NCBI GenBank assembly: GCA_002309715.1
Contig: DBXW01000011.1
Span: 32,741-96,740 of the forward strand
Length of the DNA stretch: 64,000 nucleotides
DNA from: Candidatus Avelusimicrobium cornigerorum
GTDB taxonomy: Bacteria; Elusimicrobiota; Elusimicrobia; Elusimicrobiales; Elusimicrobiaceae
Direction: 5' to 3'
The notes below the pieces were generated by a model, which saw nothing but the letters and a program-made list of their open reading frames with translations, was not told where the DNA came from and made no database searches. A program made the translations under genes and the position numbers. Every line of letters starts with the position of its first letter. Positions within the stretch are counted from its first letter, which is position 1. This document shows, in pieces, positions 1 through 7,288 of this stretch.

Positions 1-799
1 TGCCCCCGCCGATAATGGCTTGCGGTTCAAAGGCATATTTAAAAATCATTTTAAATGTTTCCAAGAGATAATTATGCCTGACGACTAAAACGAAAAATGC
101 GCCCGCTAAAAATGTTACCGCCATCACAGGGACCAATTTTTCCGTGACAGAGGCAAGCCGTCGCACCCCGCCGATCAAAATTATTCCGGATAAAATCACC
201 AGCACAACACCGACGATCCACGCTTGGACACTAAAAGCCGTTTGCATGGTGTAACTTATAGAATTAGATTGAACCATACATCCCATAAAGCCAAGCGCCA
301 AGGTAATGGCTACGGCAAAGAATGCGGCTAGGAATTTACCCAGTTTTCCACGGAACGCTGTTCTGATATAATACACAGGGCCGCCTTTTATGTTCCCGTT
401 TTCTTCAACTATTCTCGTTTTTACAGCAAGCGTGGCTTCCGCGTAGATGGTAGCCATGCCCAAAAAAGCAATAAGCCACATCCAAAAAACAGCCCCCGGC
501 CCGCCCACCAAAATAGCCGCAGACGCACCAACGATATTTCCCGTGCCGACTTGTGCCGCTATGGCGGTCATAAACGCTTGAAAAGGACTTACGCTGTTTT
601 CGTTTTTCTCACCGAATAAACTAATGCCGCCAAAGGAGTTATATAATCCTTCCTTAAAACAACGGATTTGAACAAACCGGGTTTTTATCGTGTACCAAAG
701 GCCCACGCCCACAAGAAGAAATATCAATATATAATTGGACAAATATTCATTGAACTTAACAACGAAGGGGTATAGTATGCTTTCAAGGTTGGCAATCAT
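1..799 (-). CDS. sodium:alanine symporter (AGCS family), partial
   Basis: Reading the minus strand from an ATG at 799 gives an open frame to the window edge, so the C-terminus is missing. The translation is highly hydrophobic with repeated membrane segments. It contains the AGCS hallmark GTGNIVG followed by GGPGAVFWMW and a GMATIYAE segment, plus GGPVYYI further on. Family members cotransport Na+ (or H+) with alanine or glycine across the inner membrane. About 266 residues are present of a usual 450-500. The family call is firm; the amino-acid specificity is not determined by this sequence. Confidence 0.88.
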   Translation of the reverse strand, partial: MIANLESILYPFVVKFNEYLSNYILIFLLVGVGLWYTIKTRFVQIRCFKEGLYNSFGGISLFGEKNENSVSPFQAFMTAIAAQVGTGNIVGASAAILVGGPGAVFWMWLIAFLGMATIYAEATLAVKTRIVEENGNIKGGPVYYIRTAFRGKLGKFLAAFFAVAITLALGFMGCMVQSNSISYTMQTAFSVQAWIVGVVLVILSGIILIGGVRRLASVTEKLVPVMAVTFLAGAFFVLVVRHNYLLETFKMIFKYAFEPQAIIGGG

Positions 800-926
800 A
801 TTAAATTTTATTTATAAGCAGACGCACTGCAAAAATTTTTGTATTGGAATTTTGGATCGGGCACGTATTAACCCATGGAATATTCATAGATTTATTGTAC
901 CACATTGAACGTGAGAAATGCCGCCC

Positions 927-1478
927 TTACAACCGCTTTACGCCTTCGGGCAGGCGTGATTTCATTTCTTGGCGGCGGTTAAAAAACTGTCCGTCGGCAA
1001 AGAAAGTACCGTCGCCGTTAGCGTGTAGCACGCGGCGTTCTTTTTTGCGTGGGTTTTCCCATAATTGCACGCCTTCCAAAACAAGTATCCCGTGTTTTTT
1101 CACATAATCTACCACCCGGCACTCTATAGCGGCTAAACAGTCCGCAATTAACGGGGCCTTTACTCGGGTAGGTTTTTGTTTCTTAAGATGAAAAAACTTA
1201 AATTTATCACATTCCGAAGCGTGCACCGTGCCGATACCGACCGCCTTATCCAACATATCCGCGGCGGGTATGCATAAAGTGCACTCTTTGGTGCGAATAA
1301 TCGCGTCAAAGGAATCGTTCCAAGGGCCTGTGCAAATAGCAATCCTCGGTGTAAAATCAAGCACCATTTGCCACGATATCGTCATCACGTTTTCCTTTTT
1401 ACGGTCGTGGCTTGTGACGAGCAAAACAGCGCCGGATTCCAAATACGTAAACGCTTTTTCCAATTTTCCTTTGCGCAT
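927..1478 (-). CDS. flavin reductase-like (FMN-binding split barrel) protein
   Basis: This 183-aa cytoplasmic protein resembles the flavin reductase/flavoredoxin family. An early segment (GAVLLVTSHDRKKENVMTIS) matches the conserved strand and loop that contact FMN, and the central WNDSFDAIIRTKECTLCIPA segment is typical of the fold. Family members reduce free flavin with NAD(P)H or carry electrons in anaerobes; the actual substrate cannot be read here. The start at 1478 has an AAGGAAT ribosome binding site. It lies 2 nt after the stop of the thioesterase at 1481, so the two genes are probably cotranscribed. Confidence 0.75.
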   Translation of the reverse strand: MRKGKLEKAFTYLESGAVLLVTSHDRKKENVMTISWQMVLDFTPRIAICTGPWNDSFDAIIRTKECTLCIPAADMLDKAVGIGTVHASECDKFKFFHLKKQKPTRVKAPLIADCLAAIECRVVDYVKKHGILVLEGVQLWENPRKKERRVLHANGDGTFFADGQFFNRRQEMKSRLPEGVKRL

Positions 1479-1480
1479 AG

Positions 1481-1897
1481 TTATTCCTTGGTTGGCATGA
1501 GCGCGGAAATTTTTTCATGCAAGGCAGGCATATCTTTTTTTAGTGAAATGATTTTGCCGTTTTTAATAAAACAATGCACGGAAGAGGCTGTAGAACAAAG
1601 TTGGTTGGTCGTTTTATTAAAAAACTCATAAGCCAGTTCTAATTTCACCGCCGTGTACTCTTTCACAAACACTTTAATTTCCACTTCGTCGGCAAAGCGC
1701 ACCGGGGATTTATATTGCACAGCCACACTGACCACGGGAGAAAAGATCTGTTCGTTTTCTACCTGTTTATAGCCCAGGCCCAATTCTTCCAAATACGCCA
1801 GGCGGGCTTCTTCCATCCATTTCACATAATTGGCGTGGTGAATGATTCCCATTTGGTCGGTCTCGTGATATTGTGCTTTTTTGGCATAAGTAAACAT
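1481..1897 (-). CDS. acyl-CoA thioesterase, YbgC/4HBT hotdog family
   Basis: A 138-aa single hotdog-domain protein. The N-terminal signature YHETDQMGIIHHANYVKW carries the catalytic Asp (about residue 14) and the following His/Asn of the 4-hydroxybenzoyl-CoA thioesterase family. Such enzymes hydrolyse short or aromatic acyl-CoA thioesters in the cytoplasm; in proteobacteria YbgC is linked to the Tol-Pal operon, which is not seen here. A second, unrelated-length thioesterase is divergently encoded at 2053, so this is a small acyl-thioester turnover locus. A TATAAT box at 1937-1932 precedes the gene. Confidence 0.85.
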   Translation of the reverse strand: MFTYAKKAQYHETDQMGIIHHANYVKWMEEARLAYLEELGLGYKQVENEQIFSPVVSVAVQYKSPVRFADEVEIKVFVKEYTAVKLELAYEFFNKTTNQLCSTASSVHCFIKNGKIISLKKDMPALHEKISALMPTKE

Positions 1898-2025
1898 ATT
1901 GCCCCCATACGATTTAATTCATTCTCAACACATTATATAAAAATATCTCAAGTGCTCTATCGTAAATCAAACGAAATATATACGCTTCTAATCAATTTAC
2001 CCTCTGATAACAAAAACACCTATTT

Positions 2026-2034
2026 TGCTATACT
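2026..2034 (+). promoter_or_regulatory. extended -10 promoter (TGCTATACT)
   Basis: TGC followed by TATACT lies 19 nt before the thioesterase ATG at 2053. A GGGAGGAAG ribosome binding site sits in between. No good -35 is visible, which fits an extended -10 promoter. The same nonamer recurs upstream of several other genes in the window. Confidence 0.6.
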
Positions 2035-2052
2035 ACTTGTAAGGGAGGAAGT

Positions 2053-2793
2053 ATGACAAATTTAGTTTTAGAAGAAAATATCCATATCCGCTATTCAGAC
2101 AGCGAGTGCAACGGCCGTTTAAAACCGTTCTCGCTCTTGAACTTTTTTCAAGACATGGCAGCCGAAAGTGCCGAACGATTAGGCTTTGGCTATTCTGCCA
2201 TCTATCCGCAAAATTTATTGTGGGTGCTGTTGAAATACCGCATTGAATTTTCAAATTATCCCGTCAACGTAAAACAACTGGCTATCAAAACAGAACCACG
2301 CGGGTATAACCGCATGTTTGCGTATCGCAATTTTGAGGTATACGCCGACGGCCAATTATGCGGCCGTGCTTCCAGCGTGTGGGCACTGGTGCGAGCAGAT
2401 ACGTTAGCGATTGCCCACGTGGGGGAAGTGCTCAAGGATAACGAAAATATGATTAAATTTGTGCCCGGGGAAAACGATTTGAAATTTACCAAAATCCCCC
2501 CGCTTACGCACGCAGATTATGAAGAAACTTTTACCGTGCGTTACAACGATATTGATATCAATATGCACGCCAACAACGGCAATTATATCGTCTGGGCTAT
2601 TGAGCCGCTGCCATACGAGTGGAAACACGAAAAGAAACTTAAAAATATAGATATCGTTTTCAAAAAAGAAATCAAATGCGGCGAAGCGCTTATCTGTAAG
2701 GTACAAAAACTGGATGAGCATAACACCCTGCATGCGCTCACTCACTCCCAAACACAAGAAGAATTATGCGCTATTAAATGCGAGTGGGCATAG
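2053..2793 (+). CDS. acyl-ACP thioesterase (FatA/FatB-like)
   Basis: A 246-aa double-hotdog protein of the acyl-ACP thioesterase family. The first half holds an N-terminal hotdog (RYSDSECNGRLKPFSLLNFF). The second half begins with the hallmark RYNDIDINMHANNGNYIVW, containing the Asn/His residues of the proposed catalytic site, followed by PYEW. Bacterial members release free fatty acids from acyl carrier protein and so set acyl chain supply. The start is fixed by a strong GGGAGGAAGT site. The nitroreductase gene follows with a 23-nt gap. Confidence 0.85.
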   Translation: MTNLVLEENIHIRYSDSECNGRLKPFSLLNFFQDMAAESAERLGFGYSAIYPQNLLWVLLKYRIEFSNYPVNVKQLAIKTEPRGYNRMFAYRNFEVYADGQLCGRASSVWALVRADTLAIAHVGEVLKDNENMIKFVPGENDLKFTKIPPLTHADYEETFTVRYNDIDINMHANNGNYIVWAIEPLPYEWKHEKKLKNIDIVFKKEIKCGEALICKVQKLDEHNTLHALTHSQTQEELCAIKCEWA

Positions 2794-2816
2794 CAACATC
2801 AAGCCAAGGAGTCCCT

Positions 2817-3344
2817 ATGAACGAAATTATTAAAGCCATGGAAAATCGCCGCAGTATCCGTCAGTTCAAAGCCCAAATGCCACGCAAAGAAGATTTGCAG
2901 CAAATCGTAGAAGCGGGGCTTTATGCCGCCAACGGGATGGGCAAGCAAGCCGTTATTACGTTGGTTGTCACCAACCAAGCACTCCGTGATAAATTAGCCA
3001 AAGTAAATGCCCAAATAGCCGGATGGCCCGAAACAAAGGATCCGTTCTACGGTGCGCCGGCAGTTTTAATTGTGTTGGCCGACAAAACCCATTTTACGGG
3101 AATATACGACGGAAGTTTAGTGATGGGGAATATGATGTTAGCGGCCCACTCGCTGGGGCTGGGAAGTATTTGGATACACCGCGCCAAAGAAGAATTTGAA
3201 AGAGACGAATGGAAAAAACTGCTTACGGATTTAGGCATACAAGGCAATTGGGAAGGTATCGGCCACTGTGCCGTAGGATATCCAGAAGGCGAAATTCCGC
3301 CTGCGGCCAAACGCAAAGACGGGCGCGTATTTTGGGTGGAATAA
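2817..3344 (+). CDS. nitroreductase family protein
   Basis: A 175-aa FMN-dependent nitroreductase-like protein. The N-terminal ENRRSIRQF motif is the classic phosphate-binding start of the family. The GAPAVLIVLAD and GLGSIWIHRAKEE segments match the central strand and the dimer-interface helix. The ATG at 2817 is chosen over an upstream in-frame ATG at 2778 because AAGGAG lies at ideal spacing and the conserved domain begins directly after it. Substrates in this family vary widely (quinones, nitro compounds, flavins), so no specific reaction is assigned. Confidence 0.85.
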   Translation: MNEIIKAMENRRSIRQFKAQMPRKEDLQQIVEAGLYAANGMGKQAVITLVVTNQALRDKLAKVNAQIAGWPETKDPFYGAPAVLIVLADKTHFTGIYDGSLVMGNMMLAAHSLGLGSIWIHRAKEEFERDEWKKLLTDLGIQGNWEGIGHCAVGYPEGEIPPAAKRKDGRVFWVE

Positions 3345-3366
3345 TTTAAGTCTCCCATTATAAACG

Positions 3367-3402
3367 AAAACTGCCGGGCACTTTCGTACCTGGCAGTTTT
3401 TT
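3367..3402. terminator. bidirectional intrinsic terminator
   Basis: AAAACTGCC and GGCAGTTTT arms surround a 16-nt loop between the convergent nitroreductase and lipoprotein genes. A run of T (or A) on either side would terminate both. Confidence 0.7.
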
Positions 3403-3426
3403 AACGCTATTGAAACATCAAATACT

Positions 3427-3996
3427 TTATTTTTTTATCAATACGTTAGCAATTTCTCGGCTTAGGTCTGCCAATAACTCACTATACCCCTTTGCCAAAT
3501 CGTCATACGTTTTGCCCAAAAGCACGGTATCGGCAAATTTTTGATGAACCACTACTTGGCCCGCCTTATCTTTAATAGTATACCAAGCCACCATATCCGC
3601 CTTATCACCCAGCACGGCATCCAGTTGAGTAATTTCCACCGAAACAGTTTTATCAAAATGTTCTCCTTTTAACTGATTCATTTTGATTTGTGCCGCCGGA
3701 AGGAGTACGCTTAAATCTTCCGTCAACACGCGAGTAGCCAACACGGAAGGCTGTTCCACCCAGCGGTTATATTCGGAAATCTTGATTTGGGCAGAATTTT
3801 TCTGCTGTGTCAGCATTTGCGGCCGGTCCACGTATTTAGGCAGTTGAATCCGGTTCACTCCCACAAAAGACGTATAATTTTGAGAAATAACCCCCATAGA
3901 CGTAGCCGATTGTGTGTAAAATTTGGAACTTTGGCTCGTTCCGAAAATACACGCACTAAACAACAAGCAAGGTATAATAATTTTTATCAATCGCAT
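3427..3996 (-). CDS. ABC-transport auxiliary lipoprotein (PqiC/DUF330-like)
   Basis: A 189-aa predicted lipoprotein: a short charged N-terminus, a hydrophobic stretch and the lipobox LFSAC. It is the last gene of an MCE/Mla-type operon (mlaE-mlaF-mlaD-this gene), with 1 nt separating it from the MCE gene. PqiC-like lipoproteins (ABC-type transport auxiliary component) sit in the outer membrane and pair with MCE proteins to bridge the periplasm. The N-terminal SSKFYTQSATSMG pattern fits that family only loosely, so the call relies mostly on position. No MlaB or MlaC homologue is seen nearby. Confidence 0.65.
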   Translation of the reverse strand: MRLIKIIIPCLLFSACIFGTSQSSKFYTQSATSMGVISQNYTSFVGVNRIQLPKYVDRPQMLTQQKNSAQIKISEYNRWVEQPSVLATRVLTEDLSVLLPAAQIKMNQLKGEHFDKTVSVEITQLDAVLGDKADMVAWYTIKDKAGQVVVHQKFADTVLLGKTYDDLAKGYSELLADLSREIANVLIKK

Positions 3997-3997
3997 A

Positions 3998-4792
3998 TTA
4001 CTCTCCTTTTTTCCCTTGAATTAAAGATTCCGGATGTCGCTCCAAATAATCGGTTAGATTTTGCACAGATTTAGCCGCATCCGAAACATCACGCAAGGCT
4101 TCATTTAAATTGGAAATGGTTTCATCGCTGCTCCCGGCCACCTTAGAAAGTGTTTTGTCTAAACTTTGGGAACTTTCTCTTAAAGCCGGCAACAAGATCG
4201 GCAGTTCTCTGCCTAACACTTCCGTCACGTTGTTAATGCGAGTAACCATCTCTTGCAGTTTGAGGCCGTCTAACCCGCGGGCCAGTTCTTCTCGTTTAGA
4301 CAAAACCGTCGGGATTTGCGAGAAATTATTATTTTTATGTTTTTCTATTTTGGCTTCCGTGTCCGGCAATATGACTAGTTCTATCATGAGTTGCCCCGTT
4401 AAATAACTTTGAGTAGCAAGCCGCGCCCGCAAGCCTTTTTTAACCAGCGTGCCCAGTAAATTATCTTTCTTTCTAAATTTATCCCAAATAGATCTTTCGC
4501 TCATAATGTCTATCTGTTTTAAACGTGCATATACAACGACACTAAACTTTAGATCTTTTTTATCGGTTACCAACTGTACGCGCGTTACTTTTCCTACTTC
4601 CACCCCTTGAAATACAATCGGAGACCCTTCGGATAAGCCTTGCAAAGACTCATTAAAATACATCACGACAACATCCTTTCGGTCTGCGTATATTTTAGAT
4701 AACACCGATTGCCCGATTAGCCCTAAAAATAGCGCAAACCCGACAATTAAAAATAGACCGATAGCCCTTTTATTTGGTTCTTTCCTCATCAT
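3998..4792 (-). CDS. mlaD: MCE domain periplasmic lipid-transport protein (MlaD-like)
   Basis: A 264-aa protein with one N-terminal membrane anchor (GLFLIVGFALFLGLIGQSVL) and one MCE domain at about residues 40-120, marked by FNESLQGLSEGSPIVFQGVEVGKV. The C-terminal region is helical and coiled-coil rich, as in MlaD-type hexamer proteins. It overlaps the ATPase gene by 23 nt. MlaD hexamers bind phospholipid and dock on the MlaFE inner-membrane complex. The family assignment is clear; the direction and cargo of transport are not shown by sequence. Confidence 0.88.
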   Translation of the reverse strand: MMRKEPNKRAIGLFLIVGFALFLGLIGQSVLSKIYADRKDVVVMYFNESLQGLSEGSPIVFQGVEVGKVTRVQLVTDKKDLKFSVVVYARLKQIDIMSERSIWDKFRKKDNLLGTLVKKGLRARLATQSYLTGQLMIELVILPDTEAKIEKHKNNNFSQIPTVLSKREELARGLDGLKLQEMVTRINNVTEVLGRELPILLPALRESSQSLDKTLSKVAGSSDETISNLNEALRDVSDAAKSVQNLTDYLERHPESLIQGKKGE

Positions 4793-5540
4793 GTTCTCCT
4801 CGTGTTAAAAATTCATATACTTGCTCGTTAGGTGGATTTTTTAAAAGTTCGTTTGGATTTCCCTTCGCCGATATCGTTTGCGTTTTTTTATCCAAGAAAA
4901 TGCTGTTTTTCCCAATGGCAAAAATAGATGATAATTCATGTGTTACCACAATAATCGTAGTGCCTAATGTTTTGTTAATTTCCAAAATCAAATCGTCTAA
5001 ATTTTTTGAACTGATCGGGTCCAACCCGGCCGAAGGTTCGTCAAAATAAACAATTTCGGGATCTAATGCCAGCGCACGCGCCAGGCCGGCACGTTTGCGC
5101 ATCCCGCCGCTAATTTCAGACGGATAATACGCTTCATACCCGGCCAGCCCCACCAGCGCCAATTTAAACGCCACAATTTGGTTAATTTTATCCGGCGAAT
5201 AAGACGTATATTGCGCAAGCGGCAGTGCTACATTTTCCGCCAGTGTCATTGAACTGAACAACGCGCCGCTTTGGTATAAAATACCGCTATGTTTGATCAC
5301 TTCTAATTTTTCCTGCGGGTTGCCGTTTATAAAATCAGTGCCGCGTATCCAAATGCTTCCGGAGTGGGCGGGGATAAGGCCCGTCAGTGTGCGTAGCAGC
5401 GTGCTTTTTCCACAACCCGATCCCCCCATAATGATAAAAATATCGCCTTGGGGGATGTCAAAAGACAAATCTTTCATAATGATTTTGTCTTCGTAACCGA
5501 TACTTAAATTTTCGGTGCGGATAATCATTTTTTCCTTCAT
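4770..5540 (-). CDS. mlaF: MlaF-like ABC transporter ATP-binding protein
   Basis: A 256-aa ABC ATPase. Walker A is GGSGCGKST, the signature is SGGMRKRAGLARAL, Walker B is PEIVYFDEPSAGLDP and the switch His follows in VVTHEL. The SGGM signature and AGLDPI are typical of the MlaF/Ttg2A subgroup. The start at 5540 (MKEKMIIRTENLSIGYED) is chosen because its ATG overlaps the permease stop by one base (TGATG), indicating translational coupling. The longer in-frame ORF would run into the permease. It energises the MlaE permease at the inner membrane. Confidence 0.93.
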   Translation of the reverse strand: MKEKMIIRTENLSIGYEDKIIMKDLSFDIPQGDIFIIMGGSGCGKSTLLRTLTGLIPAHSGSIWIRGTDFINGNPQEKLEVIKHSGILYQSGALFSSMTLAENVALPLAQYTSYSPDKINQIVAFKLALVGLAGYEAYYPSEISGGMRKRAGLARALALDPEIVYFDEPSAGLDPISSKNLDDLILEINKTLGTTIIVVTHELSSIFAIGKNSIFLDKKTQTISAKGNPNELLKNPPNEQVYEFLTRGEHDEERTK

Positions 5541-6622
5541 CAGACCCCCAACCTTTGGCAGGCCATCGTAAGCAGGCCCGTCATCACAATCATCCACACA
5601 ATAGAGTAAACAACGGCCTTGGTGGTGGCAGCACCCACACTATCGGCATTACGTCCGCAATGCACCCCAAAATAGCACCCGCACAAGGCAATAATAAGCC
5701 CGAATACAACCCCGTGGAAAACGCCCACCAAAAAGTTATTTAGGTAAAAAGAATTGGTGGTATATTTGATATATTCCGCCAGCGGGATATCCCAAAACAG
5801 CACGCAGACAAAGCATCCGCCCAAAATACCCATAAAATCAGCCAACAAAATTAAAATAGGCATAGAAAGCAGCAACGCATTCATGCGCGGTAATACCAAA
5901 AAATCCGTACGCGAAATACCCATGGTTTGCAAAGCGTCTAACTCTTCATTTACTTGCATAGTACCGATAGTGGCCGCGTAAGAAGCCCCTGTCCGGCCGG
6001 CCATAATAACCCCGGTCATAATGGCTCCCATAATACGTGTCATACCGATTGTAACCAAACTGGCCACATAGATTTGCGCGCCGAAGGTTTTAAGTTGTAT
6101 CGCCCCTACAAAGGCCAAAATGAGCCCTACCATAAAACTGATAAGCGATACAATAAGAATAGATTTTGGCCCGCAATCCGCCAAAATCATCCAAAAATCC
6201 TTACTGCGGTAAACGGCTTTTCCGGCCAATTGTCTTGCCCAAGAAACCAAACACTCGTGGATAAAAGTACAGCCTTTTTTTACGCAGTGGGAAAAACGTA
6301 TTCCTATATCGCCAACGCGTTCTAAAAAGGGCAATTTTGCGTGAGGGGTTTCTTTTTCTTGATGCGGGGTTTGAAAAGCAAGGCGTAACAGTTGTTCCAT
6401 ACCTTGCGGCAGTTGCGAATAGGAAATGTTTTCTTTTGGGAAGTGTTTCAATGCGTCAAAAAGGATAACGACAAAATCGGTATTCCACGATTCAATATTA
6501 GAACCGAGCAGTTGTATTTTTTTATTATGCAATACCCCCGGTATATTTAGCGGAGTTGTACCGGATAAAACGCCTTCTAATGTGCAAATTATCGTATCGC
6601 CTTGTGTTTTAACTTCAACCAT
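5540..6622 (-). CDS. mlaE: MlaE-family ABC permease with N-terminal STAS-like extension
   Basis: A 360-aa protein. Residues 1-100 form a soluble STAS/MlaB-like region, and the remainder is the MlaE permease with five or so membrane segments. It includes the conserved MTGVIMAGRTGASYAATIGT and NEELDALQTMGIS motifs. The fused N-terminal region may replace a separate MlaB, which is absent. The gene heads the mlaEFD-lipoprotein operon. An extended -10 (TGC-TAAAAT, 6637-6629) ends only 6 nt before the ATG and there is no Shine-Dalgarno sequence, so the mRNA may be leaderless. Confidence 0.9.
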   Translation of the reverse strand: MVEVKTQGDTIICTLEGVLSGTTPLNIPGVLHNKKIQLLGSNIESWNTDFVVILFDALKHFPKENISYSQLPQGMEQLLRLAFQTPHQEKETPHAKLPFLERVGDIGIRFSHCVKKGCTFIHECLVSWARQLAGKAVYRSKDFWMILADCGPKSILIVSLISFMVGLILAFVGAIQLKTFGAQIYVASLVTIGMTRIMGAIMTGVIMAGRTGASYAATIGTMQVNEELDALQTMGISRTDFLVLPRMNALLLSMPILILLADFMGILGGCFVCVLFWDIPLAEYIKYTTNSFYLNNFLVGVFHGVVFGLIIALCGCYFGVHCGRNADSVGAATTKAVVYSIVWMIVMTGLLTMACQRLGV

Positions 6623-6628
6623 AGAAGT

Positions 6629-6637
6629 ATTTTAGCA
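6629..6637 (-). promoter_or_regulatory. extended -10 promoter of the mla operon (TGCTAAAAT)
   Basis: On the minus strand TGCTAAAAT is followed by exactly 6 nt and the mlaE ATG at 6622. No ribosome binding site fits in this space. The -35 position falls inside the upstream terminator stem. Confidence 0.55.
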
Positions 6638-6647
6638 GTTATGGGCC

Positions 6648-6677
6648 AAAAAAACACCCCCTTGCGGGGGTGTTTTT
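6648..6677 (-). terminator. intrinsic terminator of the pilus-subunit gene
   Basis: ACACCCC-CTTGC-GGGGGTGT with flanking A and T runs lies 16 bp downstream of the DUF4402 subunit gene (stop at 6693) and upstream of mlaE. It separates the two operons. Confidence 0.85.
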
Positions 6678-6692
6678 AAATTAAGACTTAAG

Positions 6693-7187
6693 TTAGTAAG
6701 TTACCGTTACCGTATAATTTCCCTCATACTCACCTACGGCTTGGCTGGCACCAACCGTCAACACACCGCCTACGTAGATGTCCTTGGAAGTAACCCCTGT
6801 TACATCGGTACTGCCCGTCAGCGCCACTGACATCGTATCAGAGTTGGCATTGGTAATAGTAACTGATTCCGGCACACTAACGTGATACGTAACACCTGTG
6901 TCCAAGTTACCCAACACAAAGTGGTCCGAACTCACCGGGTCAGACGTGCGCCCACCGATTTGGTTATCTACCGGAGTCGGGTTAGCCACAGCAGACAACG
7001 TGACCGTTCCCTCGTTTGCCCCCGGGATGATTGTACCGAAATCTAACGCCGCTCCGCTCGCATGGACAAAAGTAGCCGCTTGAATAATTTTGGCTTTAGC
7101 GGTACCTTGATCCGTTAACGTCACCGTTGCATGAGACATTACTGCCGCAAACATAAACACCATAACCAATCCAAATAATTTCTTCAT
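6693..7187 (-). CDS. DUF4402-type secreted pilus subunit (probable major subunit)
   Basis: A 164-aa secreted protein with a signal peptide (MKKLFGLVMVFMFAAVMSHA) and one DUF4402-like beta domain starting at GAALDFGTIIPG. It ends GEYEGNYTVTVTY. This alternating hydrophobic C-terminal strand with a terminal Tyr is typical of chaperone-usher subunits and is shared with the 316-aa protein at 10961. The start at 7187 follows TAAGGAGG. The gene has its own near-consensus promoter (7259-7232) and a terminator, suggesting higher expression than the rest of the locus. The function as a major pilin is inferred from context. Confidence 0.78.
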   Translation of the reverse strand: MKKLFGLVMVFMFAAVMSHATVTLTDQGTAKAKIIQAATFVHASGAALDFGTIIPGANEGTVTLSAVANPTPVDNQIGGRTSDPVSSDHFVLGNLDTGVTYHVSVPESVTITNANSDTMSVALTGSTDVTGVTSKDIYVGGVLTVGASQAVGEYEGNYTVTVTY

Positions 7188-7231
7188 AACTGCCTCCTTA
7201 AATACCTTGTAAAAACGACAGGCATACCCAT

Positions 7232-7259
7232 AGTATAATGGAAAATACGAAAATGTCAA
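7232..7259 (-). promoter_or_regulatory. strong sigma-70 promoter (TTGACA-16-TATACT)
   Basis: A perfect TTGACA (7259-7254), a 16-bp spacer and TATACT (7237-7232) lie in the 101-bp gap between usher and subunit genes. The predicted start near 7225 leaves a leader of about 38 nt containing TAAGGAGG. Confidence 0.8.
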
Positions 7260-7288
7260 GGGGTATTTTTGACGGACTCCAAAAACAA

